Shown in pieces: positions 31,362 through 41,268 of a stretch of 55,744 nt of DNA. Source of the stretch: Prevotellaceae bacterium UBA4361. Lineage in GTDB: Bacteria; Bacteroidota; Bacteroidia; Bacteroidales; Bacteroidaceae. Each line of letters begins with the position of its first letter. Within the stretch, counting starts at the first letter, position 1. The stretch lies in assembly GCA_002393575.1 (NCBI GenBank), contig DGSN01000029.1, positions 1-55,744 on the forward strand, in the 5' to 3' direction. Below the pieces are notes generated by a model, which had not been told where the DNA came from, made no database searches, and saw nothing but the letters and a program-made list of their open reading frames with translations. Position numbers and translations under genes: made by a program.

Positions 31362-34199
31362 ATGAAAAGAATTACTCAACTACTCACCGCAACCCTCCTC
31401 TTGCTCAGTGTTGCACACCCTCTCTCAGCAGGCAACACCATCAAGAGCGTCACGCAGTGTACCGAAACAGTCAGCCTCACCTCCGCCGTTGACTATGTCA
31501 TCACCAGCACCACTCCGTTTGCAACCACAGGAAGCATAGACATCGTCGATGCCGATGCCGTCGTCATCTTCCAGGCTGTCAAGCCATCCAGGGCAAAAGC
31601 TTACCTCGCCAACATCACCATCAACGGTGCCAAGGCAGTCGATGGCACCAACTGCTGGCTCGAAATCTACGACAACGGCTCCATCGTCTATCCCCACACC
31701 GAGCTTTCCTTCCAGCCACTCACTGTCTATACGGAAAGCAACTTCGGCGGCACTGCCATCAGCAACTTCGAACCTTACCGCACCTACATCTCTGGCGATT
31801 GGGTGAACAACATCCGTTCCATCAAACTCAAGCGTGGCTACATGGCAACCATCGCCACCAACTCCAACGGATTGGGATGGAGCAAGTGCTTCATCGCACA
31901 GGACGAAGACAAGGAAATCGACTTCGCAAAAGTCAGCTACGGCAAGTATATCAGCGGACGCGCTGGATTCATCCGCGTCTTCCCTTGGCGCAAAGTCACC
32001 AAGAAAGGTACAGCGGGCGACCCTGGCAAACTCGATGAGCTCAACATCACCTGGCGCTACGGATGGGATGGCGGCGGCTACACCACCGACAACTTCGAGT
32101 ACATACCACAGCACCACCACGAGGGATGGCCAGCATGGAGCGGCATCAACGGACTCAATGGCTGCAACACCGTTCTTGGCAACAACGAGCCCGACAACTC
32201 AGGCGATGCACGTGAGAAATACACACCAGTGGAAGACATCGAAGACGTGTTCTTCAAGAGCGGTTCATGGGCAAACGCCTACGCAGGTGGATACCGCGTC
32301 GGCTCACCAGCCATGTCCGGCAGCGCACGAGGCAGCTGGCTCACCACCTTCATGAACTACTGCACCGAGTACAACTACCGCATCGACTTCATTGCCGACC
32401 ACTGCTACTGGTACAACTGGGGTTCCAGCTACTCCTGGGAGATGTCAACCACTTCTTCCTACTACGACAACCGCCCCGTTTGGATTACGGAGCTGAACAA
32501 CGGAGCCAACTGGACCAACGAGACATGGCCTACCTCCGACCGCTCCTACTCCACCGCCAACGCACAGCACCAGCTCGAACGCCTCTCCAACATCGTCACC
32601 GCGCTCGAAGAGAACAACAAAGTGGAGCGTTATGCCCTCTACAACTGGGTGCAAGACTGCCGCACCATCGTCTTCAACGGCTCTCTCACCAAGGCAGGCG
32701 AATGGTACGCAGCCCTCAAGTCGAAAACTGCCTATAGCGATGCCAACGAATACACAATGGGATGGACATACAAGTCGCCTACCAACCTCGCCGCAGCATT
32801 CTACAAGACCAACAAGCGCGTCACGCTCACATGGACCAACCTCAACGGCAAGCAGACCGACTCCACCTACATTGAACGTAAGCTCGACGGAGAAACCAAG
32901 TGGACCGTCATCGGCACACTCGGACTTCAGAACAAGACCGACCTAAGTGTCAATGCCGACACACTCACCAACTATAAGGGACTCGCCGCATACCGTGTCC
33001 ACACCTTCGACTCCGACGGTCGCCAACGCTATTCGGGCGAAGCATTCGTCACCGTGGGCGGTGCTGATGGCAACGACACTTTCCAGTATGGCAGCCTCTC
33101 CATCACCAACCCAACCGAGCCCGTCAACGTAGAGTTCACACAAGCTTACGACACCAAGCCATACGTCTTCACGGGATTGCAGACCATCAACAACTCCAAG
33201 GCCATTGCCGAACCTTACTTCACGGCTTCCACCATCTCCAAGGGAGGATTCGACTACCAAGGACTCTTCTGGACCAAGCAGAGCGACAGCGAAACCGCCT
33301 ACACATCAGCCGAAGAAATCCCATTCCTCGTACTCCCAGCCGACACACTCCTCCAGCGTGAAAGCATGACAATGGAGACAGGTGCCATCCTTCTCAAGGA
33401 CACCACCGAAGTACTCTTCCGCAACCCGTTCCCAGACGATGTCACCCCGCTCGTACTCACCTCCTGCGTCCGTTCAGCCATCAAGACCAACGGCCCTATC
33501 GTCCACAAAGTGTGGGACATCACCAACAAAGGCTTCAAGTGCGTCGTCGGCTATGAAGACGGCATAGGCAAGAAACCAACCACCAACCAGCAACTGGCAT
33601 ACCTCGCAGTCACCCCAGGCACAGCATGCCTCGACCCAGAAAGCGGACTCTATCTCGCTGCCGGCATCGGAGGCAATCCGCTCTACAGCATCGCCCGCCA
33701 AACCTACTTCACCGTGGCTAACGGCCAAGGCACACTCGATACACTGATGGTGGAAGACCCACTCGTCTTCGCAGAAATCCAAACCAACAACACACCTGTT
33801 CCTGCCGTGCTTCGTCAGAATTCCCTCATCACCACCTCCGTGAAAGACGGCGACGAGAAGTTCACCTACGCCACCGGAGCCCGCGTCCGTCGCATCGTCG
33901 ATAAGAGCGGCACAGCCACAGGCACCGACACCAAGGCAACAGCCGACAACATCGCCTGGTTCGTCCTCTACCGAGGCGAAGCCAAGCGCAACCCATCCGC
34001 CATCGAGCAGCCAGTCATCTTCACCTCCGAGAACAGTCTCAACGTGCGTGTCGTCAACCGCATCATCTATGTCGATGGCTACAAGCAGTTCGACCTATAC
34101 ACCATCGGAGGCACCCGTGCCGCATCCAACGCCACACAAACTCCAGGCATTTACATCGTTCGTGCTGGTGGCAAGGTAGCGAAGATTCAAGTGAGATAA
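31362..34199 (+). CDS. Secreted GH128-like beta-1,3-glucanase with accessory domains
   Basis: A 945-residue secreted protein. The signal peptide ends near PLSAG (residue 24). Residues 60-190 look like a beta-sandwich, perhaps carbohydrate-binding. Residues 200-470 match the glycosyl-hydrolase catalytic core of GH128: E276 in LGNNEPDNSG is the likely acid/base and E377 in RPVWITELNN the likely nucleophile, with IDFIADHCYWYNWG between them. GH128 enzymes cut beta-1,3-glucans. Beta-sandwich modules follow (Fn3-like at about 485-575, then 580-880). The C-terminus (FDLYTIGGTRAA, GIYIVRAGGKVAKIQV) resembles type IX sorting tails. It precedes the SusCD locus and may supply it with glucan fragments. 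Confidence 0.8.
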   Translation: MKRITQLLTATLLLLSVAHPLSAGNTIKSVTQCTETVSLTSAVDYVITSTTPFATTGSIDIVDADAVVIFQAVKPSRAKAYLANITINGAKAVDGTNCWLEIYDNGSIVYPHTELSFQPLTVYTESNFGGTAISNFEPYRTYISGDWVNNIRSIKLKRGYMATIATNSNGLGWSKCFIAQDEDKEIDFAKVSYGKYISGRAGFIRVFPWRKVTKKGTAGDPGKLDELNITWRYGWDGGGYTTDNFEYIPQHHHEGWPAWSGINGLNGCNTVLGNNEPDNSGDAREKYTPVEDIEDVFFKSGSWANAYAGGYRVGSPAMSGSARGSWLTTFMNYCTEYNYRIDFIADHCYWYNWGSSYSWEMSTTSSYYDNRPVWITELNNGANWTNETWPTSDRSYSTANAQHQLERLSNIVTALEENNKVERYALYNWVQDCRTIVFNGSLTKAGEWYAALKSKTAYSDANEYTMGWTYKSPTNLAAAFYKTNKRVTLTWTNLNGKQTDSTYIERKLDGETKWTVIGTLGLQNKTDLSVNADTLTNYKGLAAYRVHTFDSDGRQRYSGEAFVTVGGADGNDTFQYGSLSITNPTEPVNVEFTQAYDTKPYVFTGLQTINNSKAIAEPYFTASTISKGGFDYQGLFWTKQSDSETAYTSAEEIPFLVLPADTLLQRESMTMETGAILLKDTTEVLFRNPFPDDVTPLVLTSCVRSAIKTNGPIVHKVWDITNKGFKCVVGYEDGIGKKPTTNQQLAYLAVTPGTACLDPESGLYLAAGIGGNPLYSIARQTYFTVANGQGTLDTLMVEDPLVFAEIQTNNTPVPAVLRQNSLITTSVKDGDEKFTYATGARVRRIVDKSGTATGTDTKATADNIAWFVLYRGEAKRNPSAIEQPVIFTSENSLNVRVVNRIIYVDGYKQFDLYTIGGTRAASNATQTPGIYIVRAGGKVAKIQVR

Positions 34200-34251
34200 G
34201 GTAAAAACAGACTTTCTAAAAGGAAGCAATTTCCTCTCCACATAACAAATT

Positions 34252-34292
34252 AAAACCACGTATGCAACACTTTCAGCCGCATCCGTGGTTTT
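34252..34292 (+). terminator. Intrinsic terminator after the GH128-like gene
   Basis: AAAACCACG with inner ATGC pairs with GCAT and CGTGGTTTT, followed by AATTTTTT. The stem is strong and nearly symmetrical, so it can act on both strands. It separates the glucanase gene from the SusCD locus. Confidence 0.8.
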
Positions 34293-34867
34293 AATTTTTT
34301 GAAAACAACGTGCGTAACTGACTTTTTTTTGTGAATCAACCGAATCATTCCTTTACTCATACAGAATCATTTATTCGATTGCACTAAATTACCGAGCGTT
34401 CGTATGCGTTCAAGCGAGGGCTCGCTTGAGCTTCAGCGAGGGCTCGCTGATGCATCAACGAGGGCTCGCTTAACTAGTTGAATCAAAAGAGCAGTTGAGT
34501 CTATCCCAAGGTGTTAAGTTAATCCCCTCATGCGCAGCATCAAAAGCAGTTCTTGGCTCCATTGCTCCCACACTCCCTATTCGTCCCATTCTTCCCATCA
34601 TTCCCATTTCTCTTTTGCACAGGAAAAGAAATTACAGGATGATATTTTGTTTTTTTGCACTAAAATATGTTAAATGATAAAGTTTAAAGGGGGTTCGTTA
34701 AGAAGTTTTAATCTTTTTTGATTAAATTTGCGCCTATTCACTGTGTTTACATCTAACAGTATTTTCGGTATTTATTCCGTAACATTCAGGAAACAGCCCC
34801 AAGGATGGGCTTCCCGACATGATGACTAATCAACTAATTACACTAACAATATCATCAAAAAACATTT
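34293..34867. repeat. Gene-free region with GAGGGCTCG cluster and upstream signals of the SusCD locus
   Basis: Three copies of CGAGGGCTCG lie at 34415-34424, 34437-34446 and 34459-34468, followed by AACTAGTTGAATCAAAAGAG and ATCCCCTCATGCGC, matching the order at 16631-16750. Further on, TAAATTTG at 34723-34730 fits the -7 consensus, though no clear TTTG lies at the right distance. It would give a leader of about 130 bases for the fasciclin gene. No gene is seen. Confidence 0.6.
34723..34730 (+). promoter_or_regulatory. Candidate -7 box for the fasciclin/SusCD locus
   Basis: TAAATTTG matches the TAnnTTTG consensus. The -33 partner is poor (TTCG at 34694-34697, 25 bases upstream), so an activator may be needed, which would fit a substrate-induced uptake locus. 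The evidence is the box and its position only. Confidence 0.45.
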
Positions 34868-37828
34868 ATGGACAAACGCTATTTTTTGTTCAAGGCTCAG
34901 CATCGGGCAGAGGGGACGAAAACGTCGTCTTTTGCTCGCTCAATGGCAAAAGCCTTGTGTGTCCTTTCGTTGGGAGGCATGATGGTGGCTTGCTCGGATG
35001 ACTACAAATGGGACGACACGAACCCCAGTTATCTGAACTCAAGCATCTACGACTGCCTGAAGGAGAAAGGAAACTACACAAACTTCATTCGTCTGATTGA
35101 CGACTTGAACTATGCGGAAGTGCTGGCAAAAACTGGTAGCAAGACGCTGTTCGTGGCTGACGACAATGCCTTCAACGAGTTCTACGCCAACAACAACTGG
35201 CACGTGAGCAGTTACGACCAGTTGAGTACGAACCAGAAGAAGCTGATTCTCAACTCGGCGATGGTGAACAACGCCTACTTGCTGGAGATGATGTCGAGCA
35301 CGGTGGGCCCGGAGGCTGGACAGTGCTTGCGCCGCGAAACGGCTGCCGACGTGCTCGACTCGGTGCCTCACTTCAGCGCTGACGAACTGCCTACGAACTA
35401 CAATGCTGACGACTTCGACTACTGGGCTCGCTTCCGCAACCCTGCCAAGGGTGGCATCTACATGGCTCTCGACAACTCGAACATGATGATGACGCACTTC
35501 CTTGCGCAGCAGATGGCGAACAAGAAAATCACTGACAAGGACTTCCAGATTATCGTGGGTCAGGAACGCGGCAAGAACGACGCGTTCATCTACGACAGCA
35601 AGGTGCTGGAACAGGATATCACTTGCCAGAACGGATATGTGAACCGTCTGGACAAGGTGCTGATTACGCCTCAGAACATGGCTGAGATGATGCGCACGAA
35701 TGGCGACACGGACATCTTCAGCCACTTGATGGACCGCTTCTCGGCTCCGTTCTACGATGCCGACCTGACGGCTCGCTACCGTTTGCTCTACGGCAACGAC
35801 GTGGATTCGGTGTTCCAGAAGCGTTACTTCAACACGCAGGAGTTCCGACCTCTGCAGAATGATGCGGGTACGGACCCTCAGGGCAACCCGACGGGTAGCA
35901 CGGTGAAATTCGGTTTGACTTTCGACCCGGGCTGGAACGCATACCAGGCGAACAGGGCGGTGACGAAGGAACAGGACATGGGTGTGATTTTCGCGCCTAC
36001 GGACGAACGCCTTTACGAGTATTTCTTCTCGGAGTCGGGCGGTGGTCGCTTCCTGCTGGAGGCTTACGCTCCTGAGGAGCTGGCTGCCGTGAAGGGCTTC
36101 GACGACAAGGTGGGCATCTATCGTGCTGTGGACCAGATTCCTCGCGACGTGATTCAGGCTTTGATTAACAACTTGATGAAGGAGCAGTTCTGTAACTCGG
36201 TGCCAAGCAAGTTCGAGACCATCAAGGATGATGCGCAGGACCCTATGCTCGACGAGTCGCACATTGAGAAAATCAAGAAGGTGCTGCTGGCGAACAATGG
36301 TGCCATCTACCTGATGGACGAGGTGCTCACGCCTGCCCAGTATGCTGCTGTTTCTGCTCCTGCTTATGTAAGTAAGGACATGCGCGTGATGAACTACGCC
36401 ATCCAGAGCCTGCAATGGATGGGCACGGCGAAGAACTTCTTCGCCTATCTCTTGGCTATGAGCTCGCGCTTCAGCTTGTTCGTGCCAAAGGACGGATTCT
36501 GGTATATCGACCCTGTGAGCTTCATGCCTAAGAACAACAGGGTGACTCCTCGCGCCATCTACTTCGACTGGAACGAAAAGACGAACGCGATAAGAGGCAC
36601 TTCTTATCCTTTGACTTACGACTTTGCGAACGACACGTATGTGATTGACGAGACTCCGATGTCAACGGGTGCTGCCAGCTCGACGGAGCTGTCGGACCGC
36701 CTGAACGACATTCTCGAAACTCACACCATCGTGCATGAGGACAAGTCGGACGTGACGGGCATCGACGAGACGACGACGGGTTTGGAGTGCGACCAGCACT
36801 ACTTCTTGTCGAAGAACGGTGCTCCGGTCTATGTGGAAAACGCCAGGCAACATGCCAACGGCATGACGGTGCAGGGCGGTTGGGGCATCCAGCACGGCGA
36901 GAGCCAGAAGGTGATTCGCTTCGACGACAAGACTCGCGAGACGAACGGTAATGGTAACGGTATGGCTTACCAGATTGACGGTGCCATCGTGCCTACCATC
37001 GAGTCGGTTTACAGTATGCTCTACAACAACCAGCGTCAGTATGGCAAGTTCTTCGAGCTGTGCGAAGCTGACAACGCTGAGATTCTGGAGACGCTGAAAC
37101 CTTACTTGAACAAGGATGCGGACGGCAAGGACATTTACTCTGCCACGGAATACATCAAGCGCTATGCCATCTTCGTGAACGACGGAGGTCTGCCTTGCTT
37201 CGACAAGGAGACGGGAACGGTGGTGACTCAGGCCACCAACGTGCGTTTCTTCAGCAACTACCGCTACACGGTGTATGTGCCATCGGATGCTGCTGTGCAA
37301 GCTGCCATCGACGCGGGTCTGCCTACTTGGAAGAGTATCAACAGCTTCCTCGAACTGGACAAGGAGCCTGAGGAGCGCAGCGAACTGACCGACGCTGAGG
37401 AAGAGGCTCGCAACCTGAAGGCTGCTGCTATGGTGACAACGCTGATGAACTTCCTGAAGTACCACTTCCAGGACAACTCGGTGTTTGCCGACACGCCTAC
37501 GCTCCAGCCTACTCAGTATGAGACGGCTACGCTTAACAACGAGACGGGCATCTACTGCAAGCTGACGGTTTCTTCGACGGGTAACGGCACGCTGAGCGTG
37601 AAGGACATTGAGGGCAACACCCGCAACGTGAACCAGAACTTCAAGAACAAGCTGGTGCGCGACTACATCGTCAAGCAGAACCAAATCTCTGCTTCGTCGT
37701 TTGCCGTGATGCATGGCATCGATGGTGTGCTCAACTTCAAGAAGCTCACCAACGGACGCTACGACAGCGACTGGGCTACAACGGGTGCTGCCAAGAGATT
37801 CATAAGACAATACCAGATGAAAGACTGA
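34868..37828 (+). CDS. Large fasciclin-domain lipoprotein
   Basis: A 986-residue lipoprotein with a lipobox at GGMMVAC (C42 from the first ATG). An internal ATG (residue 26) would give a more usual signal peptide, so the true start may be 34943. Several fasciclin-like modules are visible through their core motifs: KTLFVADDNAFNEFY (about 90-105), VIFAPTDERLYEYFF (about 375-390), FSLFVPKDGFWY (about 535) and YTVYVPSDAAVQAAI (about 800). Fasciclin domains mediate adhesion and here probably bind glycan or protein at the cell surface. SusC starts 11 bases after the stop, so they form one unit. Leucine is mostly CTG here, unlike the CTC-rich genes later in the locus. Confidence 0.82.
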   Translation: MDKRYFLFKAQHRAEGTKTSSFARSMAKALCVLSLGGMMVACSDDYKWDDTNPSYLNSSIYDCLKEKGNYTNFIRLIDDLNYAEVLAKTGSKTLFVADDNAFNEFYANNNWHVSSYDQLSTNQKKLILNSAMVNNAYLLEMMSSTVGPEAGQCLRRETAADVLDSVPHFSADELPTNYNADDFDYWARFRNPAKGGIYMALDNSNMMMTHFLAQQMANKKITDKDFQIIVGQERGKNDAFIYDSKVLEQDITCQNGYVNRLDKVLITPQNMAEMMRTNGDTDIFSHLMDRFSAPFYDADLTARYRLLYGNDVDSVFQKRYFNTQEFRPLQNDAGTDPQGNPTGSTVKFGLTFDPGWNAYQANRAVTKEQDMGVIFAPTDERLYEYFFSESGGGRFLLEAYAPEELAAVKGFDDKVGIYRAVDQIPRDVIQALINNLMKEQFCNSVPSKFETIKDDAQDPMLDESHIEKIKKVLLANNGAIYLMDEVLTPAQYAAVSAPAYVSKDMRVMNYAIQSLQWMGTAKNFFAYLLAMSSRFSLFVPKDGFWYIDPVSFMPKNNRVTPRAIYFDWNEKTNAIRGTSYPLTYDFANDTYVIDETPMSTGAASSTELSDRLNDILETHTIVHEDKSDVTGIDETTTGLECDQHYFLSKNGAPVYVENARQHANGMTVQGGWGIQHGESQKVIRFDDKTRETNGNGNGMAYQIDGAIVPTIESVYSMLYNNQRQYGKFFELCEADNAEILETLKPYLNKDADGKDIYSATEYIKRYAIFVNDGGLPCFDKETGTVVTQATNVRFFSNYRYTVYVPSDAAVQAAIDAGLPTWKSINSFLELDKEPEERSELTDAEEEARNLKAAAMVTTLMNFLKYHFQDNSVFADTPTLQPTQYETATLNNETGIYCKLTVSSTGNGTLSVKDIEGNTRNVNQNFKNKLVRDYIVKQNQISASSFAVMHGIDGVLNFKKLTNGRYDSDWATTGAAKRFIRQYQMKD

Positions 37829-37839
37829 ACTGAAATGTT

Positions 37840-40800
37840 ATGAAAAAGCTAAAATATATACTGACAATCGCTGCACTGCTGATAGGAGGCGGAACAGCAT
37901 TGGCACAGCAACGCATCACTGGCCACGTGTATGACGACATTGAGCCTGTCATGATGGCGAACGTGGTGGAACGCGATGCCAACAACCGCATCGTGGAGGC
38001 TGCCGTGACGGACATGAACGGTAACTTCTCGATGGTGGTGAAGAATCAGAAGGACTACCTCGTGGTTTCCTACATCGGTTATCAGACTTATAAGGTGCAA
38101 ATCGGCAACCAGACTAAATTCAATATCCACCTGAAGGACAACACGCAGCTGCAAGAGGTGGTCATCAAGGCTAAGCCAAAGACGCAGAGCAACGGTCTGA
38201 CGATTCCTGTGAAGGAGATTTCGGTGGCTACGCAGACGATGAGCATGGACGATGTGGAGGGTTTGAGCTTCTCATCTGCCGACGAAGCCTTGCAGGGAAA
38301 GATTGCTGGTTTGGACATCATCGCCAACTCGGGTAACCTCGGTGCAGGTACGAGTATGCGTATGCGTGGTGTGAGTACCATCAATGGTAGTGCCGAGCCG
38401 CTCATCGTGGTGGATGGCAACCCATTCGACCTGCCAGACGACGTGTCGAACGTAGATTTCGAAGACCTCGACAACGAGGAACAGTTTGCCACGCTGCTCT
38501 CGGTGAACCCTGAGGACATCAAGGAAATCAAGGTGCTGAAGGACGCTGCGTCGAGTGCCATCTGGGGTTCGCGTGGTGCGAACGGTGTCATCGAAATCAC
38601 CACACGCCGCGGTGTGACGGGTAAGACGAAAATCAATTTCAGTTACCGTTTCACTGGCTCTTGGGCTCCTGAAGGTCTGAAGATGCTCGACGGCGACGGC
38701 TACACGATGATGCTGAAGGAGGCTTACTTCAACCCTCGCCAGAGCACGGCTTCGTCGAACATGGTGGAAATCAACTACGACCAGAGCCGACCTTCGTACT
38801 ACTACAACTTCAACAAAAATACGGACTGGGTGGATGCCGTGAACCAATTCGGTCAGACACACAATTACTATCTGACGTTGACGGGTGGTGGTGAGAAAGC
38901 CAAATTCCGCATTTCGGGAGGTTATGACCACCAGACGGGTACTATCATCAAGCAGTATCTGGATCGTTTCTCCACCCGACTCGTGCTGGACTACGATGTG
39001 AGTGACCGCATCCGCTTCTCGACGAACTTCGCCCTCACCTACACGGACAACCACCGCAACTGGGATGGCAATAAGACGACGGAAATCCTCAGTCGTGCAT
39101 ACAGTGCCATGCCTAACATGAGCATCTATGAATATGCGTACAACACGGCAACGGGACAGCCTTACTTGACTGGCGACTACTACAAAATGCTGCCAACCTA
39201 CAGCGAGGAAGGCACAACGCCCGACGGTTATTCATCGCGCTATCTGAGCGACATGAAGAACAACGGCAACCCCGTGGCTATGGCAAACTTGGCGTTCAAC
39301 AACCAAAGTACCTATCGAATCAATCCTCAGTTCAACCTTCGCTATAAGCTGTTGGGCAAAGACTCTGATTCTCATCAGCTTGACCTGAATGCGGAAGTGT
39401 ATATGGATGTCTATAACGAGTCGGTGAATACTTACTTCCCTAACTCGTTGACGACGAATGCCTGGAACACGGGCGTGAATGCCACCTCGAACTCTGAATA
39501 CAAGAGTTTGGCTTTCACCAACCGCGAAACACTCACCTACATTCCTCACTTCAACAGCGACCGATGGTCAGGAAGTGCGATGCTGCGTTACGAAATCACC
39601 AGTGGTAATGGTAGCAGCCAGCATCTCGGCAACACGGGCATCCCAACGGGCATCAGTTCGTCGATTGCAACAGGCTACCTGACCAACACTGCGTCGGGCA
39701 CCAGCCAATGGCGCAGCATGGCCATCCGCGCATCTGCCCACTTGGGTTACCTGGACGGACGCTACTCGGTGGACGTGACAGTGAGCCGCGACGGTTCGAC
39801 AAAATTCGGTGCAGGCAGCAAATGGGGTACTTTCCCTGCCTTCTCGTTCAGATGGAACATCAGCGATGAGCCTTGGTTCGCTCCGCTGACGAAATACGTG
39901 AGCCTGCTTTCGTTCCGTCCAAACTGGGGACGCAACGGTCGTCAGCCAGGCAACGAATACCTGATGTATAACAAATACTACGACTACGGCATGTACGGCA
40001 GCGGCAACTACAGCAGCAATGCCATTGCCCCTGAGAACCTGCGACTCACCGACCTGCGATGGGAAACAGTGGATTCTTGGAACCTCGGTTTCAACTTGAA
40101 CCTCTTCAACGACCTCTTGCAGTTCGACTTCAACATCTATAATAAGAAGACGAAGGACTTGCTCATGAAGAACACTGGCATTCCTGGTTCAACGGGCTTC
40201 AGCAGCTTGGCATGGAAGAACGTGGGCGAACTGGAGAACCAAGGATGGGAACTCTACATGAACACAGGCAAATTCCTGCAAAAGGGCAAGTTCCACATGA
40301 CAGCTTCGTTCAACATCGCACAGAATATCAACAAGATTACGAAGATGGACCCAACGGTGCTGCTGTCGATGAATCCAGACTACGACTACAGGAACGGCAC
40401 TTATCTGCAGCGCATCCAAATCAACAATGCCGTGGGTTCCATCTATGGTTTCCGCTTCAAGGGTGTGTATCGCTACGACTACGAGCATAGCGGCATGACC
40501 GACGAAAGCCGCAACACTTACGGCGACAACACGGCAATGGCTGCCATGGAACGCGGCGAGAACTACAGCTGTCCAGTGGTGCGCGATGCTAACGGCAACG
40601 TGCTCTATGACTCAAAGGGTGAGCCTCTGAAGATGTACTTCAACTACGGCGGAACCAACTACGAGTTCAAGGGTGGCGACGTGATTTATGAGGACGTGAA
40701 CCACGACGGACAAATCAACGAGTTGGACATTGTGTATCTGGGTAACTCGAACCCTAAGTTCAACGGTGGTTTCGGCTTGAACTTCAACTATGGACAGTGG

Positions 40801-41250
40801 AGCTTGAAGTTGTCGTTCAACTTCCGCATGGGCAACAAGATTGTGAACATGGCTCGCCTGAACAATGAGTCGATGCGCACGAACATCAACCAGAGCAAGG
40901 CTGTGGCATGGCGCTGGAGAAAGAACGGCGACGAAACAGAGATTCCACGTGCCATGAATGCAGGTATCGGCAACTCGTACAACTCTCTCGGCAGCGACCG
41001 CTACGTGGAGAAGGGCGACTACCTGCGCTTGCAGTATGCACAGCTGAACTACAACGTGCCAGCCAAATTCTGCAAGAGCATCGGCTTCCAGAGCCTGCGC
41101 TTGTCGGCATCAGCCAACAACCTCTTCGTGCTGACAAAATACACGGGCGCTGACCCTGAAGTGAGCTATGGTGCATACGGTGTGTGCTACGACAACAGCA
41201 AGACACCTCGTGCAAGGTCGTTTACCATCAGTGCTAATTTAGGATTCTAA
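37840..41250 (+). CDS. SusC-like TonB-dependent outer-membrane transporter (first)
   Basis: An 1136-residue SusC-family protein. A signal peptide ending near TALAQ is followed by a carboxypeptidase-regulatory-like domain (QQRITGHVYDD to about residue 100), the plug domain (MRMRGVSTINGSAEPLIVVD, IKVLKDAASSAIWGSRGANG) and a long beta-barrel ending in phenylalanine (TISANLGF). With SusD at 41269 it forms a TonB-powered pedal-bin type importer for oligosaccharides or glycopeptides. Spacing to the neighbours is 11 and 18 bases, indicating one operon. The substrate is not readable from the sequence; the GH128-like gene nearby hints at beta-glucan. Confidence 0.95.
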   Translation: MKKLKYILTIAALLIGGGTALAQQRITGHVYDDIEPVMMANVVERDANNRIVEAAVTDMNGNFSMVVKNQKDYLVVSYIGYQTYKVQIGNQTKFNIHLKDNTQLQEVVIKAKPKTQSNGLTIPVKEISVATQTMSMDDVEGLSFSSADEALQGKIAGLDIIANSGNLGAGTSMRMRGVSTINGSAEPLIVVDGNPFDLPDDVSNVDFEDLDNEEQFATLLSVNPEDIKEIKVLKDAASSAIWGSRGANGVIEITTRRGVTGKTKINFSYRFTGSWAPEGLKMLDGDGYTMMLKEAYFNPRQSTASSNMVEINYDQSRPSYYYNFNKNTDWVDAVNQFGQTHNYYLTLTGGGEKAKFRISGGYDHQTGTIIKQYLDRFSTRLVLDYDVSDRIRFSTNFALTYTDNHRNWDGNKTTEILSRAYSAMPNMSIYEYAYNTATGQPYLTGDYYKMLPTYSEEGTTPDGYSSRYLSDMKNNGNPVAMANLAFNNQSTYRINPQFNLRYKLLGKDSDSHQLDLNAEVYMDVYNESVNTYFPNSLTTNAWNTGVNATSNSEYKSLAFTNRETLTYIPHFNSDRWSGSAMLRYEITSGNGSSQHLGNTGIPTGISSSIATGYLTNTASGTSQWRSMAIRASAHLGYLDGRYSVDVTVSRDGSTKFGAGSKWGTFPAFSFRWNISDEPWFAPLTKYVSLLSFRPNWGRNGRQPGNEYLMYNKYYDYGMYGSGNYSSNAIAPENLRLTDLRWETVDSWNLGFNLNLFNDLLQFDFNIYNKKTKDLLMKNTGIPGSTGFSSLAWKNVGELENQGWELYMNTGKFLQKGKFHMTASFNIAQNINKITKMDPTVLLSMNPDYDYRNGTYLQRIQINNAVGSIYGFRFKGVYRYDYEHSGMTDESRNTYGDNTAMAAMERGENYSCPVVRDANGNVLYDSKGEPLKMYFNYGGTNYEFKGGDVIYEDVNHDGQINELDIVYLGNSNPKFNGGFGLNFNYGQWSLKLSFNFRMGNKIVNMARLNNESMRTNINQSKAVAWRWRKNGDETEIPRAMNAGIGNSYNSLGSDRYVEKGDYLRLQYAQLNYNVPAKFCKSIGFQSLRLSASANNLFVLTKYTGADPEVSYGAYGVCYDNSKTPRARSFTISANLGF

Positions 41251-41268
41251 TCAGAGAAAGGAACGATT

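Noticed and set aside
35039..37810. Long minus-strand open frames (458 and 382 codons) opposite the first fasciclin gene
   Set aside because: They are rich in His, Val and Arg, as expected from the complement of the real gene, with no signal peptide or domain.
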